64,000 bases of DNA from Planctomycetaceae bacterium (lineage in GTDB: Bacteria; Planctomycetota; UBA1135; GCA-002686595): assembly GCA_016125265.1 (NCBI GenBank), contig WGMC01000041.1, forward strand, positions 56,237-120,236, written 5' to 3'. Each line of letters starts with the position of its first letter. The first letter of the stretch is position 1. The notes beneath the pieces are model-generated. The model saw nothing but the letters and a program-made list of their open reading frames with translations. It did not search any database and was not told the origin of the DNA. The translations under genes and the position numbers were made by a program. Positions 57,391 to 64,000 of this stretch are shown here, one piece after another.

Positions 57391-57453
57391 CCGAGTTGCG
57401 GGTCGCATGGGCCGACTTGCGGGTCGCATGGGCCGAACTGCGGGTCGCATGGG
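57391..57453. repeat. Three tandem copies of a 21-bp unit
   Basis: The unit CCGA-NN-TGCGGGTCGCATGGG (copies at 57391, 57412 and 57433) occurs three times, differing only at the fifth and sixth bases (GT, CT, AC). It sits in the divergent gap between the DUF6677-like gene and the thioesterase gene. It might be an operator array or a recent slippage product. Confidence 0.85.
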
Positions 57454-57485
57454 ACCGAACGGGCCGAGGCGCTACCCTCGTCGCC

Positions 57486-57998
57486 ATGTCCCCGCACCCG
57501 ATTTCCGCACCCGGCCCCGCGTCCGGCTCCCACGGCGGCGGCGAGGCCGCCCTGTCGACTCCCTACGTGCACCACCACCGACTGCGGGTGCGCTACGCCG
57601 AAACCGACCAGATGGGGCGCGCGCACCACGCCAACCACATCGTCTACATGGAAGAGGGCCGCACCCGCATGATGGCGGACTTGGGCCTGCCCTACGACGA
57701 GGTGGAGCGGCGCGGCATCGGCCTCGTCGTGCGCGCCGTGGACGTGCGCTACCGGGACGCGGCCTTGTACGACGAGGAACTGCTCGTCTGCACGTGGGTT
57801 CGCACCGTGCGCGGCGCGTCGGTCGAGATCGCGTACGACATTCGACGGGCCAAGGACGACACGAGTGTGGCCACCGGCTCGACCCAACTGGCGTGTGTGG
57901 ACCTGACCCGCGAGCCGGCGGCGGTGATTCCCCTGCCGCGCGACCTCTTCGACCTGTTCGACGCGGCCCGCCTGGGACGGGTCATTCCGCCCGGCTGA
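57486..57998 (+). CDS. YbgC-like acyl-CoA thioesterase (hot-dog fold)
   Basis: The protein is 170 aa. The hot-dog signature RYAETDQMGRAHHANHIVYMEEGRT contains the catalytic Asp (YAETD) and the long helix of 4HBT-type thioesterases, with the His-Ala-Asn-His region after it. Members hydrolyse acyl-CoA or work with the Tol-Pal system. The first ~28 residues are a low-complexity extension; the start is ATG 57486, which follows the 21-bp repeat. No Tol-Pal genes are adjacent. Confidence 0.85.
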   Translation: MSPHPISAPGPASGSHGGGEAALSTPYVHHHRLRVRYAETDQMGRAHHANHIVYMEEGRTRMMADLGLPYDEVERRGIGLVVRAVDVRYRDAALYDEELLVCTWVRTVRGASVEIAYDIRRAKDDTSVATGSTQLACVDLTREPAAVIPLPRDLFDLFDAARLGRVIPPG

Positions 57999-58030
57999 AA
58001 ACCCGAGGCCGCGACGGGGCCCCGCTGGCC

Positions 58031-58291
58031 TCAGGCGGGTTCCGGCGGCTCGTAGAGGGACCCGTAGAAGCCGGGGCCCTCGGTGGCGCTCCAGGGTGCC
58101 TCGGTCTCCGCCGCCTCGAGCGGGTCGTGGGCCCGGGAGGGCAGTAGGGCCGGCAAGGACTCGAGCACTCGGTCCACGCAGGCGCGGCACGCGATGCCAT
58201 CCTCACCCCGGTGGATCTGGTGCGGGTGCGCGAGTTCGCGGGTGCATCCGAAACAGAATGTGGCGCTCCTGCCTTCCATAGGGGATGGCAT
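58031..58291 (-). CDS. Small zinc-ribbon protein
   Basis: The protein is 86 aa (82 if the second Met at 58279 is used). The Cys pairs CFGC and CRAC about 20 residues apart, with HPHQIH between, form a single zinc-binding module; the tail is acidic and Pro-rich. Convergent with the thioesterase. There is no clear RBS at either Met, so the start is uncertain. It may be a hypothetical regulator or simply a metal-binding protein. Confidence 0.5.
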   Translation of the reverse strand: MPSPMEGRSATFCFGCTRELAHPHQIHRGEDGIACRACVDRVLESLPALLPSRAHDPLEAAETEAPWSATEGPGFYGSLYEPPEPA

Positions 58292-58518
58292 CGGAGCCCC
58301 CGGCCGGGGACCTTGAGGCTGGCTCCCGTCGGCCGGGGTCCTCCTGGCCCGGGGAGGGACCCAGGCCCCAACGTTCCGCCCGGACCCTGCCCACGCCCAC
58401 CCATCCGGCGCCCCGCCTGGGAACCCTCACGTTCGCGGAAGAATTCCGTCGAAAGCCCTTTCCGGACCGCCCTGGGAGCCGTATTCTTGTCCCGGCGTCC
58501 GGGAGCCGGGCCCGCGCG

Positions 58519-58542
58519 AGGCCGCTGCGGCGGCCTTTCTTT
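58519..58542 (+). terminator. Hairpin upstream of iscR
   Basis: AGGCCGC pairs with GCGGCCT across a TGCG loop and is followed by TTCTTT, a classic intrinsic terminator shape on the plus strand. It lies between a weak promoter-like TATTCT (58482-58487) and iscR, in the 369-bp gap 58292-58660. It may end a short leader or stop read-through from upstream. Confidence 0.55.
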
Positions 58543-58549
58543 GGCCCCG

Positions 58550-58574
58550 AAATAGCACCAAATCAGTGCTCTTT
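58550..58574. promoter_or_regulatory. 25-bp palindrome before iscR (possible IscR operator)
   Basis: AAATAGCAC, 7 bp, GTGCTCTTT: the two arms pair at 8 of 9 positions. The site is 86 bp before the iscR start and just after the hairpin. IscR normally represses its own operon when it holds its FeS cluster. The sequence does not match the E. coli type 1 or type 2 consensus closely, so this is a guess based on place and symmetry. Confidence 0.4.
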
Positions 58575-58660
58575 GGATCCGCCGTGGATGCCGCCTGGTC
58601 CTGGACTTCCCGAGCCCCCGAGCCGCCGAGCCCCCGGACCGCCCAACCGACCCACCACCT

Positions 58661-59233
58661 GTGCTCAAGCTGACCAAACGGACCGAGTACGCGCTGATCG
58701 CGCTGGTGCACCTCGTCGACCGCGAGGGCGCCAGCGCCGGTCCGCTCGTCAGCGCCCGCGAGATCTCCGAGCGCTACCCCGTGCCGCGCCGCCTGGTCGC
58801 CGAGGTCCTGAAGGACCTCTGCAAGGCCGACCTGGTCTCGTCCCAGCGCGGCGCGAGCGGCGGCTACGCCCTGGCCCGGCCGGCTGCGGAAATCTCCCTC
58901 GGTGAGGTGATCGCCGCGCTCGAGGGCCGCCCGAGCCTGACCGGGTGCGAAACCGCTGGCACGACCGGCAACCACGGCCCGTGCGAAGTGGAGCCCGTCT
59001 GCCCCATCAAGAGCCCGATGCAGCGTGTGCGCCTCGGCATCTGGGACCTGATGGTGCGCACCAGCTTGCTCGACCTGGCCCGCGGGCAGCGCCCCGGGCG
59101 ACGGGAAGGAACTGCGGACGCGATCTCCGCGCACCCCACGAACCACACGCAGGAGCCGCGCTCCCGCACGCGCAGCATTGCGAACAACGGCGCCAGCCCG
59201 ATGGCGCACGTCCTGCCCCTATCGACGACATGA
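58661..59233 (+). CDS. iscR: Rrf2-family FeS-sensing regulator of the isc operon
   Basis: The protein is 190 aa. An N-terminal winged helix (KLTKRTEYALIALVHL) and the Rrf2 wing (RGASGGYALARP) are clear. Three Cys at C96, C108 and C114 are the cluster ligands; the spacing is C-x11-C-x5-C, wider than the C-x5-C-x5-C of E. coli IscR. GTG 58661 is the only start that fits the family start. Its stop overlaps the iscS ATG (59230-59233). It likely controls the six-gene operon through the palindrome upstream. A tail of about 45 residues after position 145 is divergent. Confidence 0.88.
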   Translation: MLKLTKRTEYALIALVHLVDREGASAGPLVSAREISERYPVPRRLVAEVLKDLCKADLVSSQRGASGGYALARPAAEISLGEVIAALEGRPSLTGCETAGTTGNHGPCEVEPVCPIKSPMQRVRLGIWDLMVRTSLLDLARGQRPGRREGTADAISAHPTNHTQEPRSRTRSIANNGASPMAHVLPLSTT

Positions 59234-60477
59234 GCACGAGCCACTCGATCTCCCCCTCCGCCAGCGCGCCCATCTACATGGACTACCAGGCCACGACGCC
59301 GGTGGATCCGCGGGTGCTCAACGAGATGTTGCCCTACTTCGGCCAGAGCTTCGGCAACGCCGCCAGCCGCAACCACGCGTTCGGTTGGAACGCGGAGGCG
59401 GCCGTGGAGAACGCGCGCGAGGAGGTCGCGAAGATCCTCGGCGCATCCTCCAAGGAGATCGTTTTCACGTCCGGATCGACGGAAGCGATCAATCTGGCCA
59501 TGAAGGGCATCGTCGAGATGTACGGCGAGAAGGGCCGGCACATCATCACGTGCGAGGCCGAGCACAAGGCGGTGCTCGACACGGCCAAGCACCTCGAAAA
59601 GCACGGCTGCGAGGTCACTTACCTGAAGCCCGGCCGCGATGGCCGCACGACCGCCGCCGACGTGGCCGCCGCCATGCGCCCCGATACGGTGCTGGTCGCG
59701 ATCATGTGGGCCAACAACGAAGTCGGCACGGTCAACGACATCCGCGGCATCGGTGCCCTCTGCAAGGAGAAGGGCGCCTTCTTCTTCACGGACGCGACGC
59801 AGGCCGTCGGCAAGATCCCCGTCGACGTCGAGGCCGACCACGTGGACCTGCTCTGCCTGTCGGCGCACAAGGTGTACGGCCCGAAGGGTGTGGGCGCGCT
59901 GTACGTGCGCCGCCGCAACCCGCGTGTGCGCCTCGTCGCCCAGATGGACGGCGGCGGGCACGAGCGCGGCATGCGCTCGGGCACCCTCAACGTGCCCGGC
60001 ATCGTTGGCCTCGGCGCGGCCTGCCGGATCGCGCGCGAGGAGCTGGCCTCAGAAACCGAACGCGCCATCGCCCTGCGCGACCGCCTGGAGGCCAACATCA
60101 CCAGCCGCCTGGACCACGTGCACTTCAACGGCTCGCGCGAACACCGCTTGCCGGGCTGTTTGAACCTGTCGTTCAGCTACGTCGAGGGCGAGTCGCTGCT
60201 GATGGGCATCAACGACATCGCGGTGTCGTCGGGCTCGGCCTGCACCTCCGCCAGCTTGGAGCCCAGCCACGTGCTGCGCGCCATGGACGTCGGCGACGAA
60301 CTGGCGCACAGCTCGATCCGCTTCGGCATCGGCCGCTTCACCACGGAGGCCGAGGTCGACTACGCCGCGGACCGCCTGGTGGACGTGGTCAAGCGCCTGC
60401 GCGCCATGTCGCCGCTCTACGAGATGGTGCAAGAGGGCATCGATCTCAGCACCGTCAACTGGCAGGGTGGGCACTGA
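59230..60477 (+). CDS. iscS: Cysteine desulfurase
   Basis: The protein is 415 aa. IscS is a PLP enzyme that removes sulfur from cysteine and passes it to IscU. H112 (EAEHKAVLD), K214 (SAHKVYGPKG, PLP Lys) and the persulfide-forming C338 (SSGSACTSASLEPSHVL) are visible, with the extended loop of the IscS/NifS class I type. ATG overlaps the iscR stop. Length and order with iscU and iscA confirm the assignment. Confidence 0.97.
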   Translation: MSTSHSISPSASAPIYMDYQATTPVDPRVLNEMLPYFGQSFGNAASRNHAFGWNAEAAVENAREEVAKILGASSKEIVFTSGSTEAINLAMKGIVEMYGEKGRHIITCEAEHKAVLDTAKHLEKHGCEVTYLKPGRDGRTTAADVAAAMRPDTVLVAIMWANNEVGTVNDIRGIGALCKEKGAFFFTDATQAVGKIPVDVEADHVDLLCLSAHKVYGPKGVGALYVRRRNPRVRLVAQMDGGGHERGMRSGTLNVPGIVGLGAACRIAREELASETERAIALRDRLEANITSRLDHVHFNGSREHRLPGCLNLSFSYVEGESLLMGINDIAVSSGSACTSASLEPSHVLRAMDVGDELAHSSIRFGIGRFTTEAEVDYAADRLVDVVKRLRAMSPLYEMVQEGIDLSTVNWQGGH

Positions 60478-60534
60478 TCGCCCGACAAACCCGCCACACC
60501 ACCCAACGACCCGCCTTCCAAGAAGAGAACTGCC

Positions 60535-60936
60535 ATGGCTTACAGCGACAAGGTCCTCGACCACTACAACCAACCCCGCAACGTCGGCTCCCTCGACAAG
60601 AGCTCGTCCAAGGTCGGCACCGGTGTCGTCGGCGCTCCCGAGTGCGGCGACGTGATGAAACTGCAGATCGAAGTGGACGGCGACCGCATCGTGGACGCCA
60701 AGTTCAAGACGTTCGGCTGCGGCTCCGCCATCGCCAGCTCGTCGCTCGCCACCGAGTGGATCAAGGGCAAGACGCTGGACGAGGCGCTCGAGATCCGCAA
60801 CACGGACATCGTGCAGGAGCTGTCGCTGCCGCCCGTCAAGATCCACTGCTCGGTGCTGGCCGAGGACGCCATCAAGGCGGCCGTCGCCGACTTCAAGGCG
60901 AAGGCCGCTCAGCCGAAGGAGGTAACCAAGTCGTGA
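60535..60936 (+). CDS. iscU: FeS cluster scaffold protein
   Basis: The protein is 133 aa. The three ligand Cys are in PECGD, FGCGSA and KIHCSVLAEDAI, with the adjacent Asp. HscB/HscA recognition normally uses an LPPVK motif, and LPPVKIHC is present. A GAAGAGAA site precedes the ATG. Its stop overlaps the iscA GTG. Confidence 0.97.
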   Translation: MAYSDKVLDHYNQPRNVGSLDKSSSKVGTGVVGAPECGDVMKLQIEVDGDRIVDAKFKTFGCGSAIASSSLATEWIKGKTLDEALEIRNTDIVQELSLPPVKIHCSVLAEDAIKAAVADFKAKAAQPKEVTKS

Positions 60937-61259
60937 TCACCGTGACCGACCGCGCCGCCAAGGAAGTGGCGCGCATCATCGACGAGCAGAAGCTGTCCGA
61001 CGCCACCGTGCTGCGTGTGGGAGTCAAGGGCGGCGGCTGTTCGGGTTTCAGCTACACCCTCGGGTTCGACGACGCGACCAGCGAAGTCGACCAGATCTTC
61101 GAGATCAACGGCGTGCGTGTGGCCGTGGACCCGAAATCGTTCCTCTACCTGAACGGCACCCAGATCGACTTCGAAGAGAGTCTGATGGGCCGGGGCTTCA
61201 AGTTCGGCAACCCGAACGCGGCGAAGAGCTGCGGCTGCGGCGAATCGTTCAGCGTCTGA
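60933..61259 (+). CDS. iscA: FeS carrier protein of the HesB/IscA family
   Basis: The protein is 108 aa. The three conserved Cys are in GGGCSGFSY and SCGCGES at the C-terminus. GTG 60933 overlaps the iscU stop (GTGA), with AAGGAGG about 9 nt before it, so start choice is secure. The protein carries or delivers FeS clusters. ErpA or SufA types are possible, but position in the isc operon favours IscA. Confidence 0.95.
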   Translation: MITVTDRAAKEVARIIDEQKLSDATVLRVGVKGGGCSGFSYTLGFDDATSEVDQIFEINGVRVAVDPKSFLYLNGTQIDFEESLMGRGFKFGNPNAAKSCGCGESFSV

Positions 61260-61352
61260 TCCGGCCCGCGGTTCGGGCGCCTGGCACGGGTTGCAATCCT
61301 GTGTCCGGCGCCCCGTTTGCCTTCCGGCCGCCGCCCGCGCTCCCCCCCACGC

Positions 61353-61982
61353 ATGGACCCCTGTTCCAACTGCCACAGTCGGCTCGAGACACCGCTCGTC
61401 TGCCACTCGTGCCACCACCTGGTGCCGCTGGACCGGGCCCCCAATCCGTACGCGGCGTTTGGTTTGCCGCTGGCGTTCGGGGTCGACAAGGAACAACTGC
61501 GCAAGAAGCAGCTCCAGCTCACGCGCCTGATGCACCCCGACTTCTTCGGCGGCGAGAACGCTGCGCTGCGCAAGTTGGCCGAGCGCAACACCGCGGAACT
61601 GAATCGGGCCTACGAACTCCTGAAGGACGACGCGGCGCGCGCCGAGTGGCTGGTGCGAGAGCTCGGCGGTCCGACGCAGGAAGCCGTGCGCGACATGCCT
61701 GTAGAGTTCCTGATGGAAGTCATGGAGTGGAACGAGGCCTTGGAAGAGGCCCGCGGCACGGACGCGCGCAGCCCCAAGCGCATGCGTCTCACGCCCCTGC
61801 GCGCCGAGCTGACCGAGCGGCGACGCGTGCTCCTCGAACAGATCGCCGCCAACCTCGACCCCCTGCCGCCCGTCGGCGATCCGCGTCTCGTGCAACTGCG
61901 CCGGGACCTGAATGCCGTGCGCTACCTCGACCGCGCTTTGGCCGAACTCGCCGAACTCCTGCTCTTTTGCACGCCCCGCTAG
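61353..61982 (+). CDS. hscB: Co-chaperone HscB with N-terminal zinc finger
   Basis: The protein is 209 aa. A C4 zinc-finger-like N-terminus (C4, C7, C17, C20; CSNC and CHSC) precedes the J domain with HPD at 61-63 and a C-terminal IscU-binding helical domain. Most bacterial HscB proteins lack such a finger; mitochondrial HSC20 of animals has a comparable one. The start ATG 61353 is preceded by Pro/Arg-rich codons that are not coding. It brings IscU to HscA. hscA follows 4 bp after its stop. Confidence 0.92.
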   Translation: MDPCSNCHSRLETPLVCHSCHHLVPLDRAPNPYAAFGLPLAFGVDKEQLRKKQLQLTRLMHPDFFGGENAALRKLAERNTAELNRAYELLKDDAARAEWLVRELGGPTQEAVRDMPVEFLMEVMEWNEALEEARGTDARSPKRMRLTPLRAELTERRRVLLEQIAANLDPLPPVGDPRLVQLRRDLNAVRYLDRALAELAELLLFCTPR

Positions 61983-61986
61983 ACCC

Positions 61987-63852
61987 ATGGCCTTCCTCGA
62001 ACTCGACGTCCTCAACAACGCGCCCAAACCCGTCATCGGCATCGACCTCGGCACCACCAACTCCCTGGCGGCCGTGTGGGTGGATGGACGCCCCACCGTG
62101 GTGCGTCCCGACGGCATGGGGGCGATCGTGCCCAGCGCGTTCTACTTCGAGAAGGACGGCCAGGTGTTGGTCGGTCACGAGGCGCGCCGCCGGGCGATGA
62201 TGGATCCGGGTCGCGCGCTTTTCAGCGTCAAGCGTTTCATGGGCCGCGGCCTCGCGGACGTGGCCGGCGACCTCGCGTCCGTGCCGTTCGAGGCGCGCGA
62301 GGGTGAGGGCGGAGTCGTGCGCTTCCTGGTCGACGGCAAGGAGCTGGCGCCCGAACAGCTCTCGTCGTTCATCCTGCGGCGTGTGGTCGAGCAGGCATCG
62401 CTCGTGCTCGGTGTGCGCCCGGACCGCGCGGTCATCACCGTGCCCGCCTACTTCGACGACACCCAGCGCCAGGCGACCCGCGACGCGGCGCGTCTGGCGG
62501 GCCTCGAAGTGCTGCGCATCTTGAACGAACCCACGGCGGCGAGCCTGGCCTACGGCCTCGACCGGCGCAAACAGGGCAAGGTCGCCGTGTACGACCTCGG
62601 CGGCGGCACCTTCGACGTGTCGATCCTCGACATCGAGGACGGTGTGTTCCGCGTGCTGTCCACGTCGGGCGACACACACCTCGGCGGCGACGATCTGGAT
62701 CGCGCGCTCGTGCAGGTGGCGCTCGACGAGTTGGCGCCGCGGCTAGGCGACGCTGCGTCGGAGCCGGCGCTGCTGCAGGCGCTGCGTCTCTCCGCCGAAC
62801 GCTGCAAGATCGAGCTGTCGCGCGCGCCGCAGGCCGAGATGCACCTCGTGGCGCCGGAGCTCGACTTGGACTGGCGCCGCACCTTCTCGCGCGCCGAACT
62901 CGAAGCGGCGATCGCGCCGCTCCTGGAACGCACGCTCGACGCCTGCCAACGGGCCCTCGCGGACGCCTCGCTCACCGTGGCGGACGTCGACGAAGTCGTG
63001 CTGGTGGGCGGTTCGACCCGCGTTCCGGCGGTGCGCGCGTTGGTCGAACGCTTCTTCGGCCGCACGGCGCACGCCGAGCTCGACCCCGACGAAGTCGTCG
63101 CGCTCGGCGCCGCCGTGCAGGCCCACATCCTGGCCGGCGGCACACGCGAGTTCCTGCTGCTCGACGTGACACCGCTGTCGCTCGGGCTCGAAACCATGGG
63201 CGGCGCCGTGGCCAAGGTCATCCACCGCAACTCGCCGGTGCCCTCCCAGGCCACGGAGGGTTTCACGACCTACGCGGACAACCAGACGGGACTGGTGCTC
63301 AACATCGTGCAGGGCGAGCGCGAGCTAGCCGCCGACTGCCGCAGCCTCGGACGTTTCGAACTCAAGGGCATCCCGCCCATGCCGGCTGGCATGGCGCGCA
63401 TCGCCGTTCGTTTCCAACTCGACGCGGACGGCATCCTCAACGTGACCGCCAAGGAAGAGACCTCCGGCGTCGCGGCCTCGATCACCGTGCAGCCCATGCA
63501 CGCCCTGGGCGACGAGGAGGTGGAGCGCATGCTGGCCGACTCCTATGCCAACGCCCAAGCCGACTTCGACAACCGCCGCATCGCCGACCTCAAGGTCGAA
63601 ATGGGCACGATGCTGCGCGCGACCAAAGCGCACCTGGACGGCGTGCGCGCCGACCTGGACCGCGAAAGCCTCCTGGACCTCGAGGAGGCCTGCGCCGCCG
63701 CCCAAGCCACGATCGCCGCCGAGCGCCCGACGGCCGCCGAAACCCAAAAGGTCCGCGACACCCTCGAGCGTGCCACCCTGCCGCTGGCCGCACTGCTGAT
63801 GGACCGCGTCGCCAAAGAAGCCCTCTCGGGCAAACGCGTCAGCGACCTGTGA
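61987..63852 (+). CDS. hscA: Hsp70-type FeS chaperone
   Basis: The protein is 621 aa. The ATPase domain begins VIGIDLGTTNSLAAVW, with VYDLGGGTFDVSILDI and VLVGGSTRVPAVRAL; the substrate domain follows with VTPLSLGLETMGG and a helical lid. It is shorter than DnaK at the C-terminus and lacks the DnaK EEVD-like acidic tail, as expected for HscA. It follows hscB by 4 bp and closes the isc operon, helping IscU release its cluster. Confidence 0.95.
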   Translation: MAFLELDVLNNAPKPVIGIDLGTTNSLAAVWVDGRPTVVRPDGMGAIVPSAFYFEKDGQVLVGHEARRRAMMDPGRALFSVKRFMGRGLADVAGDLASVPFEAREGEGGVVRFLVDGKELAPEQLSSFILRRVVEQASLVLGVRPDRAVITVPAYFDDTQRQATRDAARLAGLEVLRILNEPTAASLAYGLDRRKQGKVAVYDLGGGTFDVSILDIEDGVFRVLSTSGDTHLGGDDLDRALVQVALDELAPRLGDAASEPALLQALRLSAERCKIELSRAPQAEMHLVAPELDLDWRRTFSRAELEAAIAPLLERTLDACQRALADASLTVADVDEVVLVGGSTRVPAVRALVERFFGRTAHAELDPDEVVALGAAVQAHILAGGTREFLLLDVTPLSLGLETMGGAVAKVIHRNSPVPSQATEGFTTYADNQTGLVLNIVQGERELAADCRSLGRFELKGIPPMPAGMARIAVRFQLDADGILNVTAKEETSGVAASITVQPMHALGDEEVERMLADSYANAQADFDNRRIADLKVEMGTMLRATKAHLDGVRADLDRESLLDLEEACAAAQATIAAERPTAAETQKVRDTLERATLPLAALLMDRVAKEALSGKRVSDL

Positions 63853-63893
63853 CCGCACCCGCTCCGAAGCGCCAACGGCGCGCGCGGTCGTAG

Positions 63894-63912
63894 CCTGGGG
63901 CAACGCCCCAGG
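63894..63912. terminator. Hairpin after hscA
   Basis: CCTGGGGC pairs perfectly with GCCCCAGG across the 3-nt loop AAC, 41 bp past the hscA stop. There is no U-run, so it could be a terminator or a member of the palindromic repeat family next to it. Confidence 0.5.
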
Positions 63913-63933
63913 TTGGATGGTTGCTCGAGACAA

Positions 63934-63994
63934 GGGCTGAAAGCCCGCCCCATCCCGCCCCGTGCCAACGCGATGGCCCGGGCCTTCAGCCCGG
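63934..63994. repeat. Inverted pair of REP-like palindromes
   Basis: GGGCT-GAA-AGCCC at 63934-63946 and CCGGGC-CTTCA-GCCCGG at 63978-63994 are two small palindromes. The second is essentially the first read on the opposite strand (GGGCTGAAGGCCC). Two inverted REP units about 30 bp apart resemble a REPIN or BIME extragenic element. The element ends near the window edge, so copies elsewhere cannot be checked. Confidence 0.6.
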
Positions 63995-64000
63995 ACCCGT

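Overview
This window comes from a GC-rich bacterial chromosome. The gene content fits a marine Planctomycetota lineage, though this is inferred from protein style and not proven. The clues are very large secreted proteins built of ALYVGG-type propeller repeats, a subtilase with a pre-peptidase C-terminal domain, a DUF6677-like membrane protein, a giant RHS protein and overlapping ATGA/GTGA gene junctions. There is one tRNA gene (tRNA-Ser-GCU), no rRNA and no CRISPR array.

Layout. (1) 1-3.08 kb is the right end of an integrative element: two hypothetical genes plus a tyrosine recombinase whose frame runs into the 3' half of tRNA-Ser. (2) 3.1-10.2 kb is housekeeping: a DAACS-type symporter, a PEGA lipoprotein, murD, an McsA-like zinc/UVR protein and clpC. 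(3) 10.3-20.2 kb holds secreted proteins (two propeller proteins, a subtilisin-like protease, a signal-peptide protein of unknown function) and a small SAM methyltransferase, with decayed copies of that methyltransferase at 20.4 and 51.6 kb. (4) 20.8-38.9 kb is the most interesting region, a probable RiPP (ribosomally made, modified peptide) locus. A nine-gene minus-strand operon runs 38.9 to 24.1 kb: a Cys/Asn-repeat precursor candidate, a hairpin, a SPASM radical SAM enzyme, an ABC exporter, a membrane-anchored carboxypeptidase-regulatory-like protein, a CPBP intramembrane protease, two tandem B12-binding radical SAM enzymes of the RiPP-maturase type, a second CPBP protease and a flavin 'halogenase-like' protein. 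Beside it lie a cupin/JmjC-type oxygenase, a PKHD-type 2OG-Fe(II) oxygenase and a membrane-fused spermidine-synthase-like protein. (5) 40.0-51.4 kb is a second minus-strand unit: a 2,098-aa RHS protein ending in a C-terminal membrane/basic tail, followed by two paralogous large membrane proteins with DUF4350/GATase-like domains. (6) 51.7-58.3 kb carries an M20 amidohydrolase, dprA, an SLC13-type permease, small membrane proteins and a YbgC-like thioesterase. (7) 58.5-63.9 kb is a complete isc operon (iscR-iscS-iscU-iscA-hscB-hscA) preceded by a palindrome, and the window ends in REP-like palindromes.

How the RiPP genes could work together (inference). The precursor has a leader ending near LESGG and a core with eight Cys exactly six residues apart and an Asn three residues after each of the first seven. 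The SPASM enzyme carries an RRE-like N-terminus and is the best candidate to act first on this core. The two B12 radical SAM enzymes and the oxygenases would add further C-H modifications. Leader removal might fall to a CPBP protease, because the exporter has no C39 peptidase domain. All start sites below were chosen by ribosome-binding sites, overlaps or domain starts as stated; everything was read by eye without database searches.
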